Notes: generated by a model from the letters alone, not told the origin. A DNA stretch of 64,000 nucleotides from Paraburkholderia sp. D15 (GCF_029910215.1 NZ_CP110395.1:372001-436000); one strand, 5' to 3'; positions 25,942-37,346 are shown, numbered from the stretch's first letter. Numbers and translations: made by a program.

Positions 25942-26880
25942 ATGAGCGCTTCATCGGATGCAGGATCGGTGCAGCCGGAATTGGTGGTTCCGCCTGTGCC
26001 CACCCCCACGCCGCGCGTCGACGGTCCCGGCCGCGCATCGCAGCTGCTGGCGTGGATCGGCGTGGTGCCGTTTTTCACCTTCGCGCTGCTGTTCCTGATT
26101 CTGCCGACCGGCTTCCTGATGGTCGGCGCGTTCCAGGACGCGCAGGGTCATTTCACGCTGGCCAATTTCCGCGATCTGTTGCAGCCGTCCGTGCTGGACG
26201 CGTACTGGATCAGTTTCAAGGTGAGCGCCGCGTCGTCGTTCGGCGGCGCCGTGATCGGCTCGCTGCTCGCATGGGCGGCGGTGCAGGGCAAGCTGCCGGG
26301 CTGGATTCGCCCGACCTTGCTGACGTTTTCCGGCGTCGCGTCGAACTTTGCCGGCGTGCCGCTCGCGTTCGCTTTCATCTGCACATTGGGACGGGTCGGG
26401 CTCGTCACCGTGCTGCTGAAAAAGTACCTCGGCTTCAATCTGTATTCGACCGGGTTCAGCATTCTGAGCTTTTCCGGCCTGACGCTGACCTATCTGTACT
26501 TCCAGATTCCGTTGATGGTGCTGATCGTCACGCCCGCGCTCGACGGCCTGAAGCGCGAATGGCGCGAAGCCTGTGATTGTCTGGGCGGCACCTCGTATCA
26601 ATACTGGCGTTACGTCGCGCTGCCTGTGCTGTGGCCGAGCGTGCTCGGCGCGGCGCTGCTGCTGTTCGCCAATTCGTTCGGCGCGGTCGCCACGGCCTAC
26701 GCGCTGACCGGCAGCTCGCTGAACATCGTGACGATCCTGCTGTATGCGCAGATTCGCGGCGACGTGATGCACAACCAGAACCTCGGCTACGCGCTCGCGC
26801 TCGGCATGGTGCTCGTGACCGGACTGTCGAACGGCGGCTATATCTGGCTGCGCTCGCGCGCCGAAAGGGGACGCCGATGA
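25942..26880 (+). CDS. ABC transporter permease (first subunit)
   Basis: A 312-residue inner-membrane permease of the PotB/polyamine-iron type. It has a polar N-terminal tail of about 35 residues, then about six helices. The EAA loop is EWREACDCLGGTSYQYWRYVALPVL (key residues EA-D-LGG and LP). GGGTGAGTT lies before the ATG. The stop overlaps the second permease gene by 4 bases. Confidence 0.88.
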   Translation: MSASSDAGSVQPELVVPPVPTPTPRVDGPGRASQLLAWIGVVPFFTFALLFLILPTGFLMVGAFQDAQGHFTLANFRDLLQPSVLDAYWISFKVSAASSFGGAVIGSLLAWAAVQGKLPGWIRPTLLTFSGVASNFAGVPLAFAFICTLGRVGLVTVLLKKYLGFNLYSTGFSILSFSGLTLTYLYFQIPLMVLIVTPALDGLKREWREACDCLGGTSYQYWRYVALPVLWPSVLGAALLLFANSFGAVATAYALTGSSLNIVTILLYAQIRGDVMHNQNLGYALALGMVLVTGLSNGGYIWLRSRAERGRR

Positions 26881-27668
26881 AAAGCCAATCGCGTGTAGGC
26901 GCGTGGACCGCGATGGTCGTCGGTTCGCTGTATTTCCTGATTCCGCTGATCGCGACGTTCGAGTTCAGCCTGCGCATGAAGCGCGGCTCGTACAGCTTCG
27001 AGGCGTACAGCGTGGTGTTGAGCGATCCGCGCTTTCAGGCTTCGTTCGGCTACTCGATCCTGATGGCGCTGCTGACGATCGTCGTCGGCGTGCTGCTGGT
27101 GGTGCCGACCGCTTACTGGGTGCAATTGCGCTTGCCGAAGCTGCGTCCGATCGTCGAATTCATCACGCTTCTGCCGCTGGTGGTGCCGGCCATCGTGATC
27201 GTGTTCGGCTATCTGCGCATCTACAACAGCAGCTCGATCCTGCCGCTCACCGGCAACGAGCGCGCCACGGATCTGCTGCTGGTGTTCGGCTACGTGACCT
27301 TGTCGTTGCCGTACATGTACCGCTCGGTCGATGCCGGTCTGCGCGCTGTCGATGTCCGTTCGCTCACCGAAGCGGCCGAATGCCTGGGTGCGAACTGGCC
27401 GACCATTCTGTTCAAGGTGATCTTTCCGAACATCCGCTCGGGCATCCTGTCCGGCGCGTTTCTCACCTTTGCGGTGGTGATCGGCGAGTTCACGTTCGCG
27501 AGCCTGCTCGACCGGCCGGCGTTCGGTCCGTATCTGCAGTTGATCGGCGCGAACCGCGCTTACGAGCCGTCCGCGCTCGCGATCATCGCGTTCGTGATCA
27601 CGTGGGCGTCGATGGGATTGATCCAGGTATTCGGCTCGGCCCGCGCGATGAGCGGCCAGAAAGTTTGA
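26877..27668 (+). CDS. ABC transporter permease (second subunit)
   Basis: A 263-residue inner-membrane permease of the PotC type with about six helices and the EAA loop SLTEAAECLGANWPTILFKVIFP (key residues EAAECLGA). It starts at ATG 26877, overlapping the first permease stop (ATGA). It should form a heterodimer with the first permease. Confidence 0.88.
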   Translation: MKSQSRVGAWTAMVVGSLYFLIPLIATFEFSLRMKRGSYSFEAYSVVLSDPRFQASFGYSILMALLTIVVGVLLVVPTAYWVQLRLPKLRPIVEFITLLPLVVPAIVIVFGYLRIYNSSSILPLTGNERATDLLLVFGYVTLSLPYMYRSVDAGLRAVDVRSLTEAAECLGANWPTILFKVIFPNIRSGILSGAFLTFAVVIGEFTFASLLDRPAFGPYLQLIGANRAYEPSALAIIAFVITWASMGLIQVFGSARAMSGQKV

Positions 27669-27702
27669 CCTTAATGAGTTTGACGCACTGAGGCGGCGCA
27701 TC

Positions 27703-28773
27703 ATGGCATTCCTTGAGATCGAAAATCTGCACAAGTCCTTCGGGGCGAACACGGCGTTGCATCACTTCGACATGAAGATCGAGCGCGGCGAATTCATCAC
27801 CTTCCTTGGACCGTCCGGCTGCGGCAAGACCACGGTGCTGCGGATGATCGCCGGTTTCGAAACGCCGACGCGCGGCGTCATCCGTCTCGACAACAAGGAC
27901 GTCACGCATCTGCGCACGCGGCAGCGCAAGGTCGGCATGGTGTTCCAGTCGTACGCGCTGTTTCCGAACATGACGGTGGCCGAGAACATCGGCTTCGGAC
28001 TGAAGATCACGCACCGGCCGCAAGCGGAGATCGACAAGCGCGTCGACGAAATGCTGCAGCTGATCAAGTTGCCGCATCTCGGGCAACGCTACCCGTGGCA
28101 ACTGTCGGGCGGCCAGCAGCAACGCGTCGCGTTGGCGCGCGCGCTGGCCGGCAAGCCGCAGGTGCTGCTGCTCGACGAGCCGTTGTCCGCGCTCGACGCG
28201 AAGATCCGCATCTCGCTGCGTCAGGATATCCGCGCGTTGCAGCGCGAACTCGGCATCACGTCGATCTTCGTCACGCACGATCAGGAAGAAGCGCTGTCCA
28301 TTTCCGATCGCATCGTGGTGATGAACGAAGGGCGCGTCGAGCAGATCGGCACGCCGTCGGAGATCTACAACTATCCGCGCACGCGTTTCGTCGCGTCGTT
28401 CGTGGGCACGCTGAATATTCTGGCGGGGCACGTGGTCGATCCGGCCACCGGCAGGATGGCCGTCGACGGTCAGGAGTTGACCACCACGCAAACACTCCCT
28501 TCCGCCGACGCGGGCAAGCAGCGTCTGCTCGCGCTGCGTCCCGAGGCAATCGTGCTGGAACCAGCCGCGCCAGGCCGCAACACGCTGAATGCGACGGTCG
28601 AGGAGGTGAATTTCCTCGGCGCGGTGGTGCGCATCAGAACGCGCGTGAAAGACGCGGTGATCTCGCTCGACGTGTTCAACGACCCGAACCGTGGTTTGCC
28701 GGAAAGGGGCCAGCCGGTCTCGCTCGGTTTCTCGCACGACAATCTGCTGGTGCTGGAAGAAGGCGCGGTCTGA
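27703..28773 (+). CDS. ABC transporter ATP-binding protein (PotA-like, with TOBE domain)
   Basis: A 356-residue ABC ATPase: Walker A GPSGCGKTT near residue 36, Q-loop FQSYALFPNM, signature LSGGQQQRVALARAL, Walker B LLLDEPLSALD and switch VTHDQEEA. Residues about 240-356 form a regulatory TOBE-type domain (LRPEAIVLE, VEEVNFLGAVVRI). It energises the importer. It is last in the operon, followed by a strong hairpin at 28844-28884. Confidence 0.9.
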   Translation: MAFLEIENLHKSFGANTALHHFDMKIERGEFITFLGPSGCGKTTVLRMIAGFETPTRGVIRLDNKDVTHLRTRQRKVGMVFQSYALFPNMTVAENIGFGLKITHRPQAEIDKRVDEMLQLIKLPHLGQRYPWQLSGGQQQRVALARALAGKPQVLLLDEPLSALDAKIRISLRQDIRALQRELGITSIFVTHDQEEALSISDRIVVMNEGRVEQIGTPSEIYNYPRTRFVASFVGTLNILAGHVVDPATGRMAVDGQELTTTQTLPSADAGKQRLLALRPEAIVLEPAAPGRNTLNATVEEVNFLGAVVRIRTRVKDAVISLDVFNDPNRGLPERGQPVSLGFSHDNLLVLEEGAV

Positions 28774-28843
28774 ACCTCGCGCGAAGGCAAAAGCGGGTTC
28801 GGGTCCGCACGCGCGCGCGGCTACGGGACAACCCGTAGCGCGC

Positions 28844-28884
28844 GATGACAAAGGCCTCGGGGTTTTCCCGAGGCCTTTGTCATC
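28844..28884 (+). terminator. Strong 18-bp hairpin terminator after the ABC operon
   Basis: GATGACAAAGGCCTCGGG (28844-28861) pairs with its perfect complement at 28867-28884 around GTTTT. The outer part of the 3' arm contains CTTTGTC instead of a downstream T-run. An 18-bp uninterrupted stem is unusually long. It probably ends the ABC operon and shields the dctA promoter. Confidence 0.8.
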
Positions 28885-28890
28885 ATGCAT

Positions 28891-28935
28891 TCCGGATTCT
28901 CCGACAGTCCGAATCCGGATTTCCAGAATCCCGGA
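28891..28935. promoter_or_regulatory. Candidate DctD upstream activator sites
   Basis: TCCGGATTC (28891-28899) and GAATCCGGA (28911-28919) are exact 9-bp inverted repeats around 11 bases. A third GAATCCCGGA-like half follows at 28926-28935. The dyad lies about 100 bases upstream of the sigma-54 promoter at 28999-29014, a usual distance for an enhancer bound by a sigma-54 activator; dctD is encoded 3.6 kb downstream. Confidence 0.65.
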
Positions 28936-28998
28936 CGATTGATCTCAAAGCGTCTCAAAAATTCCATAAGAATCAAGACGCCGCCTCAAACATCAAGC

Positions 28999-29014
28999 TG
29001 GCATCGACCTTGCA
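28999..29014 (+). promoter_or_regulatory. Sigma-54 (-24/-12) promoter of dctA
   Basis: TGGCATCGACCTTGCA carries GG at 29000-29001 and GC at 29012-29013 with exactly 10 bases between, close to the consensus TGGCAC-N5-TTGCA. Transcription would start near 29025, about 190 bases before the dctA start. Confidence 0.85.
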
Positions 29015-29212
29015 ATTCAGAACACGCGGCCGCAACGGCCCGACAACCAAAAAGCAAGGAGACAACGATGTCTGATTTCCCTTCCCGGTATTTCTGAATT
29101 CGTCGTCTTGTCGCGGCCTGATGGCGCGCCCGAGCGTGACGATTCTCCGTACTCGTCCGCACGATGCGCGTCCCGGCAGGTCATGAGCTCACCCATATCG
29201 CAGGAAAACATC

Positions 29213-30493
29213 GTGAAGAAACCTATCCACAAAGTGCTGTACGTCCAGGTGATCGTGGCGATCATCATCGGCATTGCGCTCGGACATTACTATCCGAACC
29301 TCGCGGTCGACATGAAGCCGCTCGGCGACGGCTTCATCAAGCTGATCAAGATGGTGATCGGGCCGATCATCTTCTGCACGGTGGTGACGGGTATCGCCGG
29401 CATGGAGGATATGAAGAAGGTCGGACGCGTCGGCGGCAAGGCGCTGCTGTACTTCGAGATCGTGTCGACCTTCGCGCTGGTGCTCGGCCTGATCGCGACA
29501 CACGTGCTCAAGCCCGGCGTCGGCTTCAACATCGACCCGGCCACGCTCGACGGCAAGGCGGTCGCGTCGTACGCGGCGAAGGCGCACGGCCAGACGACCG
29601 TGGACTTCCTGATGCACATCATTCCGGACACGTTGTCGTCGGCGTTCGCGCAGGGCGAAATCCTGCAGATCCTGCTGATCGCGTTGCTGTTCGGCGCGGT
29701 GCTCGCGACGGCCGGCGAGAAGGGCAAGGTCGTGACGAACTTCATCGAAGGGCTTTCGCACATCCTGTTCGGCATCGTGCGCATCATCACGAAGCTCGCG
29801 CCGATCGGCGCGTTCGGCGCGATGGCCTTCACGATCGGCAAGTACGGCATCGGCTCGCTGCTGCCGATGCTGAAACTGATCGGCACGTTCTATCTGACTT
29901 CGATCGTGTTCGTGGTGGTGGTGCTCGGCATCATCGCGCGGGCGGTGGGCTTCAACATCCTGCGCTTCGTCGCGTACATCAAGGAAGAGATGCTGATCGT
30001 GCTGGGCACGAGCTCGTCGGAAGCCGCGCTGCCGCAACTGATGCTCAAGCTCGAAAAGCTCGGCTGCTCGCGCTCGGTGGTGGGACTTGTCGTGCCGACC
30101 GGCTATTCGTTCAATCTCGACGGCACCAACATCTACATGACGATGGCCGTGCTGTTCATCGCACAAGCCACCAATACGGATCTCACGTGGACGCAGCAGC
30201 TCACGCTGCTGGCCGTCACGATGCTGACCTCCAAGGGGGCGAGCGGCGTGACGGGCGCGGGCTTCATCACGCTCGCCGCGACCCTGGCCGTGGTGCCGAC
30301 CATTCCGCTGTCGGGCATGGTGCTGATTCTTGGCATCGACCGCTTCATGAGCGAATGCCGTGCGCTGACCAACATCGTCGGCAACGGCGTGGCGACCGTC
30401 GTGGTGTCGGCGTGGGAAAAGGAACTGGACCGCAACAAGCTGAATGCCGCGTTGCGTGGCGACGTGCCGGTCAAAGAACCGGCCGGCGCCTGA
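29213..30493 (+). CDS. dctA: C4-dicarboxylate transport protein (proton/cation symporter)
   Basis: A 426-residue DAACS-family symporter for succinate, malate and fumarate. Signatures are the serine-rich hairpin [11 protein letters not shown] near residue 270, [13 protein letters not shown] near residue 300 and [11 protein letters not shown] near residue 345. The start is GTG 29213 with AGGAAAA 8 bases upstream, giving the usual DctA length and an MKKP-like beginning; ATG at 29183 would add ten residues. It is preceded by a sigma-54 promoter and a palindromic site and followed by dctB-dctD. Confidence 0.93.
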   Translation: MKKPIHKVLYVQVIVAIIIGIALGHYYPNLAVDMKPLGDGFIKLIKMVIGPIIFCTVVTGIAGMEDMKKVGRVGGKALLYFEIVSTFALVLGLIATHVLKPGVGFNIDPATLDGKAVASYAAKAHGQTTVDFLMHIIPDTLSSAFAQGEILQILLIALLFGAVLATAGEKGKVVTNFIEGLSHILFGIVRIITKLAPIGAFGAMAFTIGKYGIGSLLPMLKLIGTFYLTSIVFVVVVLGIIARAVGFNILRFVAYIKEEMLIVLGTSSSEAALPQLMLKLEKLGCSRSVVGLVVPTGYSFNLDGTNIYMTMAVLFIAQATNTDLTWTQQLTLLAVTMLTSKGASGVTGAGFITLAATLAVVPTIPLSGMVLILGIDRFMSECRALTNIVGNGVATVVVSAWEKELDRNKLNAALRGDVPVKEPAGA

Positions 30494-30554
30494 GCCGGCT
30501 TCCGGTTCGCACCGTCGTTCTCTTCTGCCTTTCCATTCCGACGGCCGCCCGACC

Positions 30555-32570
<2,016 letters not shown>

Positions 32571-32592
32571 ATCGACTCAGACGGAAAACGCC

Positions 32593-33942
32593 ATGAATCA
32601 CGGCCTGCAGGTGCTGTATATCGAAGACGACGAACTCGTGCGGCGCGCCAGCGTGCAGAGTCTGCAACTGGCGGGCTTCGACGTGATCGGGCATGCATCG
32701 GCGGAATCCGCGGCGAAGACGATCAGCGCGGACTTCGCGGGCGTGGTGGTGAGCGACATCCGTCTGCCGGGAGCAAGCGGACTCGACGTGCTTGCGCAGT
32801 GGCACGAACGCGCGCCCGACGTGCCGGTGATTCTGGTGACGGGACACGGCGACATTTCGATGGCCGTGCAGGCGATGCGCGACGGCGCGTACGACTTCAT
32901 CGAGAAGCCGTTCGCGTCGGAGCGTTTGATCGAAACCGTGCGGCGTGCGCTGGAGCGTCGCAAGCTGGTGCTCGAAAATCTCGCGCTGCGCCGCGAGCTG
33001 GCGGAACAGAATACGGTGGCGCCGCGCATCATCGGGCGGAGTCCAGCGATCGAGCAGGTGCGGCGGCTGATCGCCAACGTCGCGCCGACCGACGCGTCCG
33101 TGCTGATCAACGGCGACACTGGCGCGGGCAAGGAGTTGATCGCGCGCAGTCTGCACGAGTTGTCGCCGCGGCGTGACAAGCCGTTTATCGCGGTGAATTG
33201 CGGCGCGCTGCCGGAACCGATGTTCGAGTCGGAGATGTTCGGCTACGAGCCCGGCGCGTTCACCGGCGCGGCAAAACGCCGTATCGGCAAGCTCGAACAT
33301 GCGTCGGGCGGCACGCTGTTTCTCGACGAGATCGAAAGCATGCCGCTCGCGTTGCAGGTCAAGCTGCTGCGCGTGCTGCAGGACGGCGTGCTGGAGCGGC
33401 TGGGCTCGAACCAGCCGATCCGCGTGAATTGCCGCGTGGTCGCGGCCGCCAAGGGCGACATGGCCGAGCACGTCGCGGACGGCTCGTTCCGGCGTGACCT
33501 GTTGTACCGGCTCAACGTGGTGACGATCGCGCTGCCGCCGTTGGGCGAGCGCCGTGAGGACATCGTGCCGTTGTTCGAGCATTTCCTGCTGGACGCGGCC
33601 GTGCGTTATCAACGGTCCGCGCCGATTCTCACGGATCGTCAGCGCGCCGGCCTGATGCAGCGCGACTGGCCCGGCAACGTGCGGGAATTGCGCAATGCCG
33701 CCGATCGCTTCGTGCTCGGCGTCGCCGACGATCCCGTGATGTCGTTCTCGGACGATGGCGCGAGCGCACAGCCCTTGAAGGAACGCGTCGAGCAATTCGA
33801 GCGGGCGGTGATCGCGGAGGCGCTGGAGCAAACCGGCGGCGTGGTCGCGGTCGCGGCGGACCGGCTTCAACTGGGCAAGGCGACGCTGTACGAGAAGATC
33901 AAGCGTTATGGCCTCGCGGCCAAAGGGGAAGGGGAGCGCTAA
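32593..33942 (+). CDS. dctD: Sigma-54-dependent response regulator
   Basis: A 449-residue activator with three domains: a receiver (acceptor Asp near residue 55 in VVSDIRLPG, Lys in IEKPF), a sigma-54-interacting AAA+ ATPase domain (Walker A GDTGAGKE, GAFTGA loop, Walker B GGTLFLDEIE), and a C-terminal Fis-type helix-turn-helix (AADRLQLGKATLYEKIKRYGL). It activates the dctA sigma-54 promoter when phosphorylated by DctB. It lies 22 bases after dctB. A terminator follows. Confidence 0.93.
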   Translation: MNHGLQVLYIEDDELVRRASVQSLQLAGFDVIGHASAESAAKTISADFAGVVVSDIRLPGASGLDVLAQWHERAPDVPVILVTGHGDISMAVQAMRDGAYDFIEKPFASERLIETVRRALERRKLVLENLALRRELAEQNTVAPRIIGRSPAIEQVRRLIANVAPTDASVLINGDTGAGKELIARSLHELSPRRDKPFIAVNCGALPEPMFESEMFGYEPGAFTGAAKRRIGKLEHASGGTLFLDEIESMPLALQVKLLRVLQDGVLERLGSNQPIRVNCRVVAAAKGDMAEHVADGSFRRDLLYRLNVVTIALPPLGERREDIVPLFEHFLLDAAVRYQRSAPILTDRQRAGLMQRDWPGNVRELRNAADRFVLGVADDPVMSFSDDGASAQPLKERVEQFERAVIAEALEQTGGVVAVAADRLQLGKATLYEKIKRYGLAAKGEGER

Positions 33943-33971
33943 GCGGTGTGCGATCCCGAAAGTGAGGATAA

Positions 33972-34007
33972 AAAAATGCCGGCGTCGATTTCGACGCCGG
34001 CATTTTT
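33972..34007. terminator. Bidirectional terminator between dctD and the thioredoxin-like gene
   Basis: TGCCGGCGTCGA (33977-33988) pairs perfectly with TCGACGCCGGCA (33991-34002) around TT, flanked by AAAAA and TTTTT. It suits both converging genes. Confidence 0.95.
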
Positions 34008-34057
34008 CGTTGAATCCGGTGCGCCACGCGATCGCGGCGCCTGCGACACAAAAACGC

Positions 34058-34588
34058 TCAAGCCTTGTTCAGTGCCTTTTCCAGCAACTGGTCGAGTTCC
34101 GCGAACTGAGGCTCGCCGACATAGCGCTTGAGAATCTTGCCGTCCTTGTCGACGAGGAAGGTGGTCGGCGTGAGCTGCACGTTGCCGAACTGCTTCGCGG
34201 CCGAACCGTCGTCCATCGCGACCTTGAACGGCAACTGACGGGTTTGCGTGTAGTTGGTCACGTACATGGGCGCATCGTAGTTCATGGCGACCGCGACGAA
34301 TTCGAGACCCTGGCCCTTGAAGCGGTTATAGGTCTGGACCATCTGCGGCATTTCCTTCATGCAGGTGTCGCAGCTGGTCGCCCAGAAGTTGACCAGATAA
34401 ACCTTGCCCTTCAGATCGGCGGTGGAGACCTTCTGGCCCGACAGCAGCGTGAAGGTCGCATCCGGCACACGCTGCTGGCCGGCAAACGCGAAATAACCGG
34501 CGACGGCGATCGCGATCACGACGACGGCAGCGATCACGTAGCGCAGCGGATTCGCGCGCTTGACGGTAGTGGACGGAGTGGAGCTCAT
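34058..34588 (-). CDS. TlpA/ResA-like thiol-disulfide oxidoreductase, periplasmic thioredoxin
   Basis: A 176-residue protein with an N-terminal membrane anchor (residues about 14-34, YVIAAVVVIAIAVAGYFAFA) and a thioredoxin domain (AhpC/TSA-Redoxin type). The redox motif is NFWATSCDTCMKEMP, that is CDTC in place of the usual CxPC of ResA or CGPC of thioredoxin. A cis-Pro lies in QLTPTTFLVD. It probably reduces periplasmic disulfides, for instance in cytochrome or copper-site maturation. The start at 34588 gives the complete anchor. Confidence 0.85.
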   Translation of the reverse strand: MSSTPSTTVKRANPLRYVIAAVVVIAIAVAGYFAFAGQQRVPDATFTLLSGQKVSTADLKGKVYLVNFWATSCDTCMKEMPQMVQTYNRFKGQGLEFVAVAMNYDAPMYVTNYTQTRQLPFKVAMDDGSAAKQFGNVQLTPTTFLVDKDGKILKRYVGEPQFAELDQLLEKALNKA

Positions 34589-34760
34589 GGACGAAACCTC
34601 GAGAGTCGCGCGGAACGCGCGGAACAGTGCGCCGGTTTGGGCCAGCGGCCCGGACCTGTTTAGCGTCGCTATTGTAGCGCCATTCCCGTGGCGCGGCAGG
34701 ACGCCGGGCGGCAGCGGATAATAGGGCTTTTCAGCACATGTCGCCTGGTCTTCCGTCCCC

Positions 34761-35477
34761 ATGATCCGAACTGTTTTCGACGTTTTGCTTCGCGTTGGTC
34801 TTCTTGCTACCCGCGCTGCCCGCTGCCTTTCCTTTACCGGACGAGCCCGCAACGCCGCCTGTGCCGCTTCGCCGGTCAGCGGCCAGCTTCGGCCGATTCA
34901 CCCGCATCGCTCACCCGCTGCGCAGCCCGAATCGCGCCTATGGACGTTCGGCGGGGCGCTGGCCGGCGCGCTCGTGCTAGGCGTCACGCTGAGCGCCTGC
35001 TCGCCGACCTTCGACTGGCGCACGATCATGAACAACGACAACGGCTACACCGTCGACCTGCCGGCCAAGCCGGGCAACGATCAGCGGGCGGTGCAGATCG
35101 ACGGCAAGCCGATGCAGATGGCCATGCAAACCGCCGAGGCCGGCGACGCCGTGTTCGCAGTCGGCACGGTGATGCTGCCGGACGATAGCGATGCCACTCA
35201 GCGCGCGGTGCTCGACTATCTGCGCACGGGCCTCGCCCGCAACGTGGGTGCCGCGCCCGACGCGCGCGCGGTCCAGATTCCGCTTGCCGCCGGCGGCAAG
35301 GTGCTTGGCCTGGAAATGCGGCTGAGCGGCGAAGCCGGCTCGAAGCACGAAACGCGCACCGTCTACGCACGCCTCGTGGCGCGCGGCCGGCACGTCTATC
35401 AAGCCGCCATCATTGCCGCCAAGCCGCTTCAGCCGGAACAGGTCGACCAATTTTTTTCGTCGTTTCAGCTGTATTAA
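34761..35477 (+). CDS. Putative lipoprotein of unknown function
   Basis: A 238-residue reading frame. A lipoprotein signal sequence lies inside it at residues about 60-80 (GGALAGALVLGVTLSAC, lipobox Cys near residue 80), with a mature domain of about 158 residues after it (GYTVDLPAKPGNDQR, RTVYARLVARGRHVYQAAIIA). The 58-residue stretch ahead of the signal is Arg/Pro-rich and odd for a lipoprotein. No in-frame ATG, GTG or TTG lies nearer the hydrophobic segment, so either the N-terminal part is real or the start has been altered. I do not recognise a named family. Confidence 0.65.
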   Translation: MIRTVFDVLLRVGLLATRAARCLSFTGRARNAACAASPVSGQLRPIHPHRSPAAQPESRLWTFGGALAGALVLGVTLSACSPTFDWRTIMNNDNGYTVDLPAKPGNDQRAVQIDGKPMQMAMQTAEAGDAVFAVGTVMLPDDSDATQRAVLDYLRTGLARNVGAAPDARAVQIPLAAGGKVLGLEMRLSGEAGSKHETRTVYARLVARGRHVYQAAIIAAKPLQPEQVDQFFSSFQLY

Positions 35478-35810
35478 CTAGCGGTATTTTTGGCCGATCC
35501 GGCGTGCGCGCGGGCGTTCTCCACAGTGAAAGTTCATTCGCAGCTTCGCGCGCTAATTCACGGTTTACGTTGAAGTTTTCCCGTTACGCACCGAGCCTGT
35601 GGATAACTCTGTTGAGAACTCGCCGAAATTTGCCGAAGATGCTTGTCCGGTGGGCACTCTGTCAGATTCGGCTCGCCCATCACGATAAAAAAATATCAAT
35701 AAAATCAACGATCTCTCTTTCGAGCACGTGCCGTACCTTTCAGATGTATCCAAATCTGTTTGGAACGTCCGTATGTGCATAAGTCAAGTCTTGACAGCAA
35801 ATTTTTCGCC
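35478..35810. other. 333-base AT-richer intergenic spacer
   Basis: No convincing gene. The stretch 35680-35815 is clearly lower in GC than the surroundings (poly-A at 35688-35695, TATCAATAAAATCAA). A short dyad occurs around 35739-35756 (CAGAT and ATCTG). It separates the converging lipoprotein and comM genes; no T-tailed terminator is obvious. Confidence 0.5.
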
Positions 35811-37346
35811 TTATAGGGCAGCGAAAACGCGCCGGTACTGGATCGCCTCGCCGATCTGCGCGGCACTCGGCATGACCGCGCCGGCGAGGTCCGCGATACT
35901 GCGGGCGACCTTCAGCACGCGGTAGTAAGCGCGCGCCGACCAGCGGAAGCGCTCGCCGGCCTCGCGCAGCAGGATTTCGCCGGCGGCGTCCGGGCGGCAG
36001 ACATCATCCACTTCGCGCCCCGTGAGCTCGCGATTGGTTTTGCCCTGTCGCTGCAGCTGCCGCGCTCGCGCGTCGGCCACCCGATGAGCGATCGCCGCGC
36101 TGTTTTCGCCCGGCGTCGACGAGCGGGCCGACAACTCCGCCGGCGTCAGCGCCGGAATCTCTATTTGAATGTCGATGCGGTCAAGGAGCGGCCCCGACAG
36201 CTTGCGCAGATAGCGCGCCGCGATCTCCGGCGTGCAGCGGCAGCGCCCGCCGGGGTCGCCGCGCCAGCCGCACGGACAAGGATTCATCGCGGCGATCAAT
36301 TGGCATGCGGCAGGAAAATCCGCCTGCAACGCGGCGCGCGAGATCGTGATGCGGCCGGCTTCCAGCGGTTCGCGCAGCGTTTCCAGCACATGACGGTCGA
36401 ACTCGGGGAATTCGTCGAGAAATAGCACGCCGAGGTGCGCGAGCGTGATCTCGCCCGGTTGCGGCGGATTGCGCCCGCCGACCAGCGCCGCCGCGCTGGA
36501 CGAATGATGCGGCGCGCGAAACGGCCGCTGCCGCCATTGCGACGGCGTGAACCCCGTCCGGCTGGCCGATAGCAGGGCGGCGGAGCTGAGCGCTTCGTCG
36601 TCGGTCATGGGCGGCAGCAGGCCTGGCAGGCGCGCGGCGAGCATGGACTTGCCCGCGCCGGGCGGGCCGACCAGCAACACGTGATGGCCGCCGGCCGCGG
36701 CGACTTCCAGCGCCCGCCGCGCGGCGCGCTGGCCGATCACGTCGCCCATGTCGAGGATCGCGGCGGGCGCGTGTTCGGCGAGCGTGGGCGCGGCGACCGG
36801 CGCGAGCCTCGCATCCGGTTCGCCCGCCAGATGAGCGCAGAGCGACGGCAGATCGGCGGCGCCGTACACATCCACGCCGGGGACGAGCGCCGCTTCCGCC
36901 GCGCTGGCGGCTGGCAGATAAAGTTGAGGCGTCGGCGACGCGCCGTTCGATCCGCGTGCCGTTCCGCATGCCATCGCGAACGCGCCGCGCATTGGCCGCA
37001 ATGCACCGGTCAGCGACAGCTCGCCGGCAAACTCGCGATGCAGCAGCGACTCAACGGGAATCTGGCCGCTTGCCGCGAGAATGCCCAGCGCGATGGGCAG
37101 ATCGAAACGCCCCGATTCCTTCGGCAGGTCGGCGGGCGCCAGATTGACGGTGATCCGCCGCACGGGAAAATCGAAGTCGCAGTTTTGCAGCGCCGCGCGC
37201 ACGCGCTCGCGGCTTTCGCGCACTTCCAGATCCGGCAGGCCGACGATCGAAAAAGAGGGTAATCCGTTCGCGAGGTGAACCTCGACGGTTACTTCGGGCG
37301 CGCGGCCAGAGGCCGGCGCGCGACTGCGCACCACGGCAAGCGACAT
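35811..37346 (-). CDS. comM: ComM/YifB family AAA+ helicase (Mg-chelatase-like)
   Basis: A 511-residue protein: N-terminal Lon-like domain (EVTVEVHLANGLPSFSIVGLPD), AAA+ core with Walker A GPPGAGKSM near residue 220 and Walker B GVLFLDEFPEF near residue 305, a zinc-binding-like CPCGWRGDPGGRCRC, and the C-terminal Mg-chelatase domain. ComM is a branch-migration helicase that aids integration of DNA taken up by transformation. comF lies about 16 kb away in the same window. It is on the minus strand, with ubiK upstream. Confidence 0.93.
   Translation of the reverse strand: MSLAVVRSRAPASGRAPEVTVEVHLANGLPSFSIVGLPDLEVRESRERVRAALQNCDFDFPVRRITVNLAPADLPKESGRFDLPIALGILAASGQIPVESLLHREFAGELSLTGALRPMRGAFAMACGTARGSNGASPTPQLYLPAASAAEAALVPGVDVYGAADLPSLCAHLAGEPDARLAPVAAPTLAEHAPAAILDMGDVIGQRAARRALEVAAAGGHHVLLVGPPGAGKSMLAARLPGLLPPMTDDEALSSAALLSASRTGFTPSQWRQRPFRAPHHSSSAAALVGGRNPPQPGEITLAHLGVLFLDEFPEFDRHVLETLREPLEAGRITISRAALQADFPAACQLIAAMNPCPCGWRGDPGGRCRCTPEIAARYLRKLSGPLLDRIDIQIEIPALTPAELSARSSTPGENSAAIAHRVADARARQLQRQGKTNRELTGREVDDVCRPDAAGEILLREAGERFRWSARAYYRVLKVARSIADLAGAVMPSAAQIGEAIQYRRVFAAL

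Noticed and set aside
30444..30554. Upstream start of dctB overlapping dctA
   Set aside because: The extension is a shadow of the dctA 3' end; ATG 30555 gives a normal N terminus.
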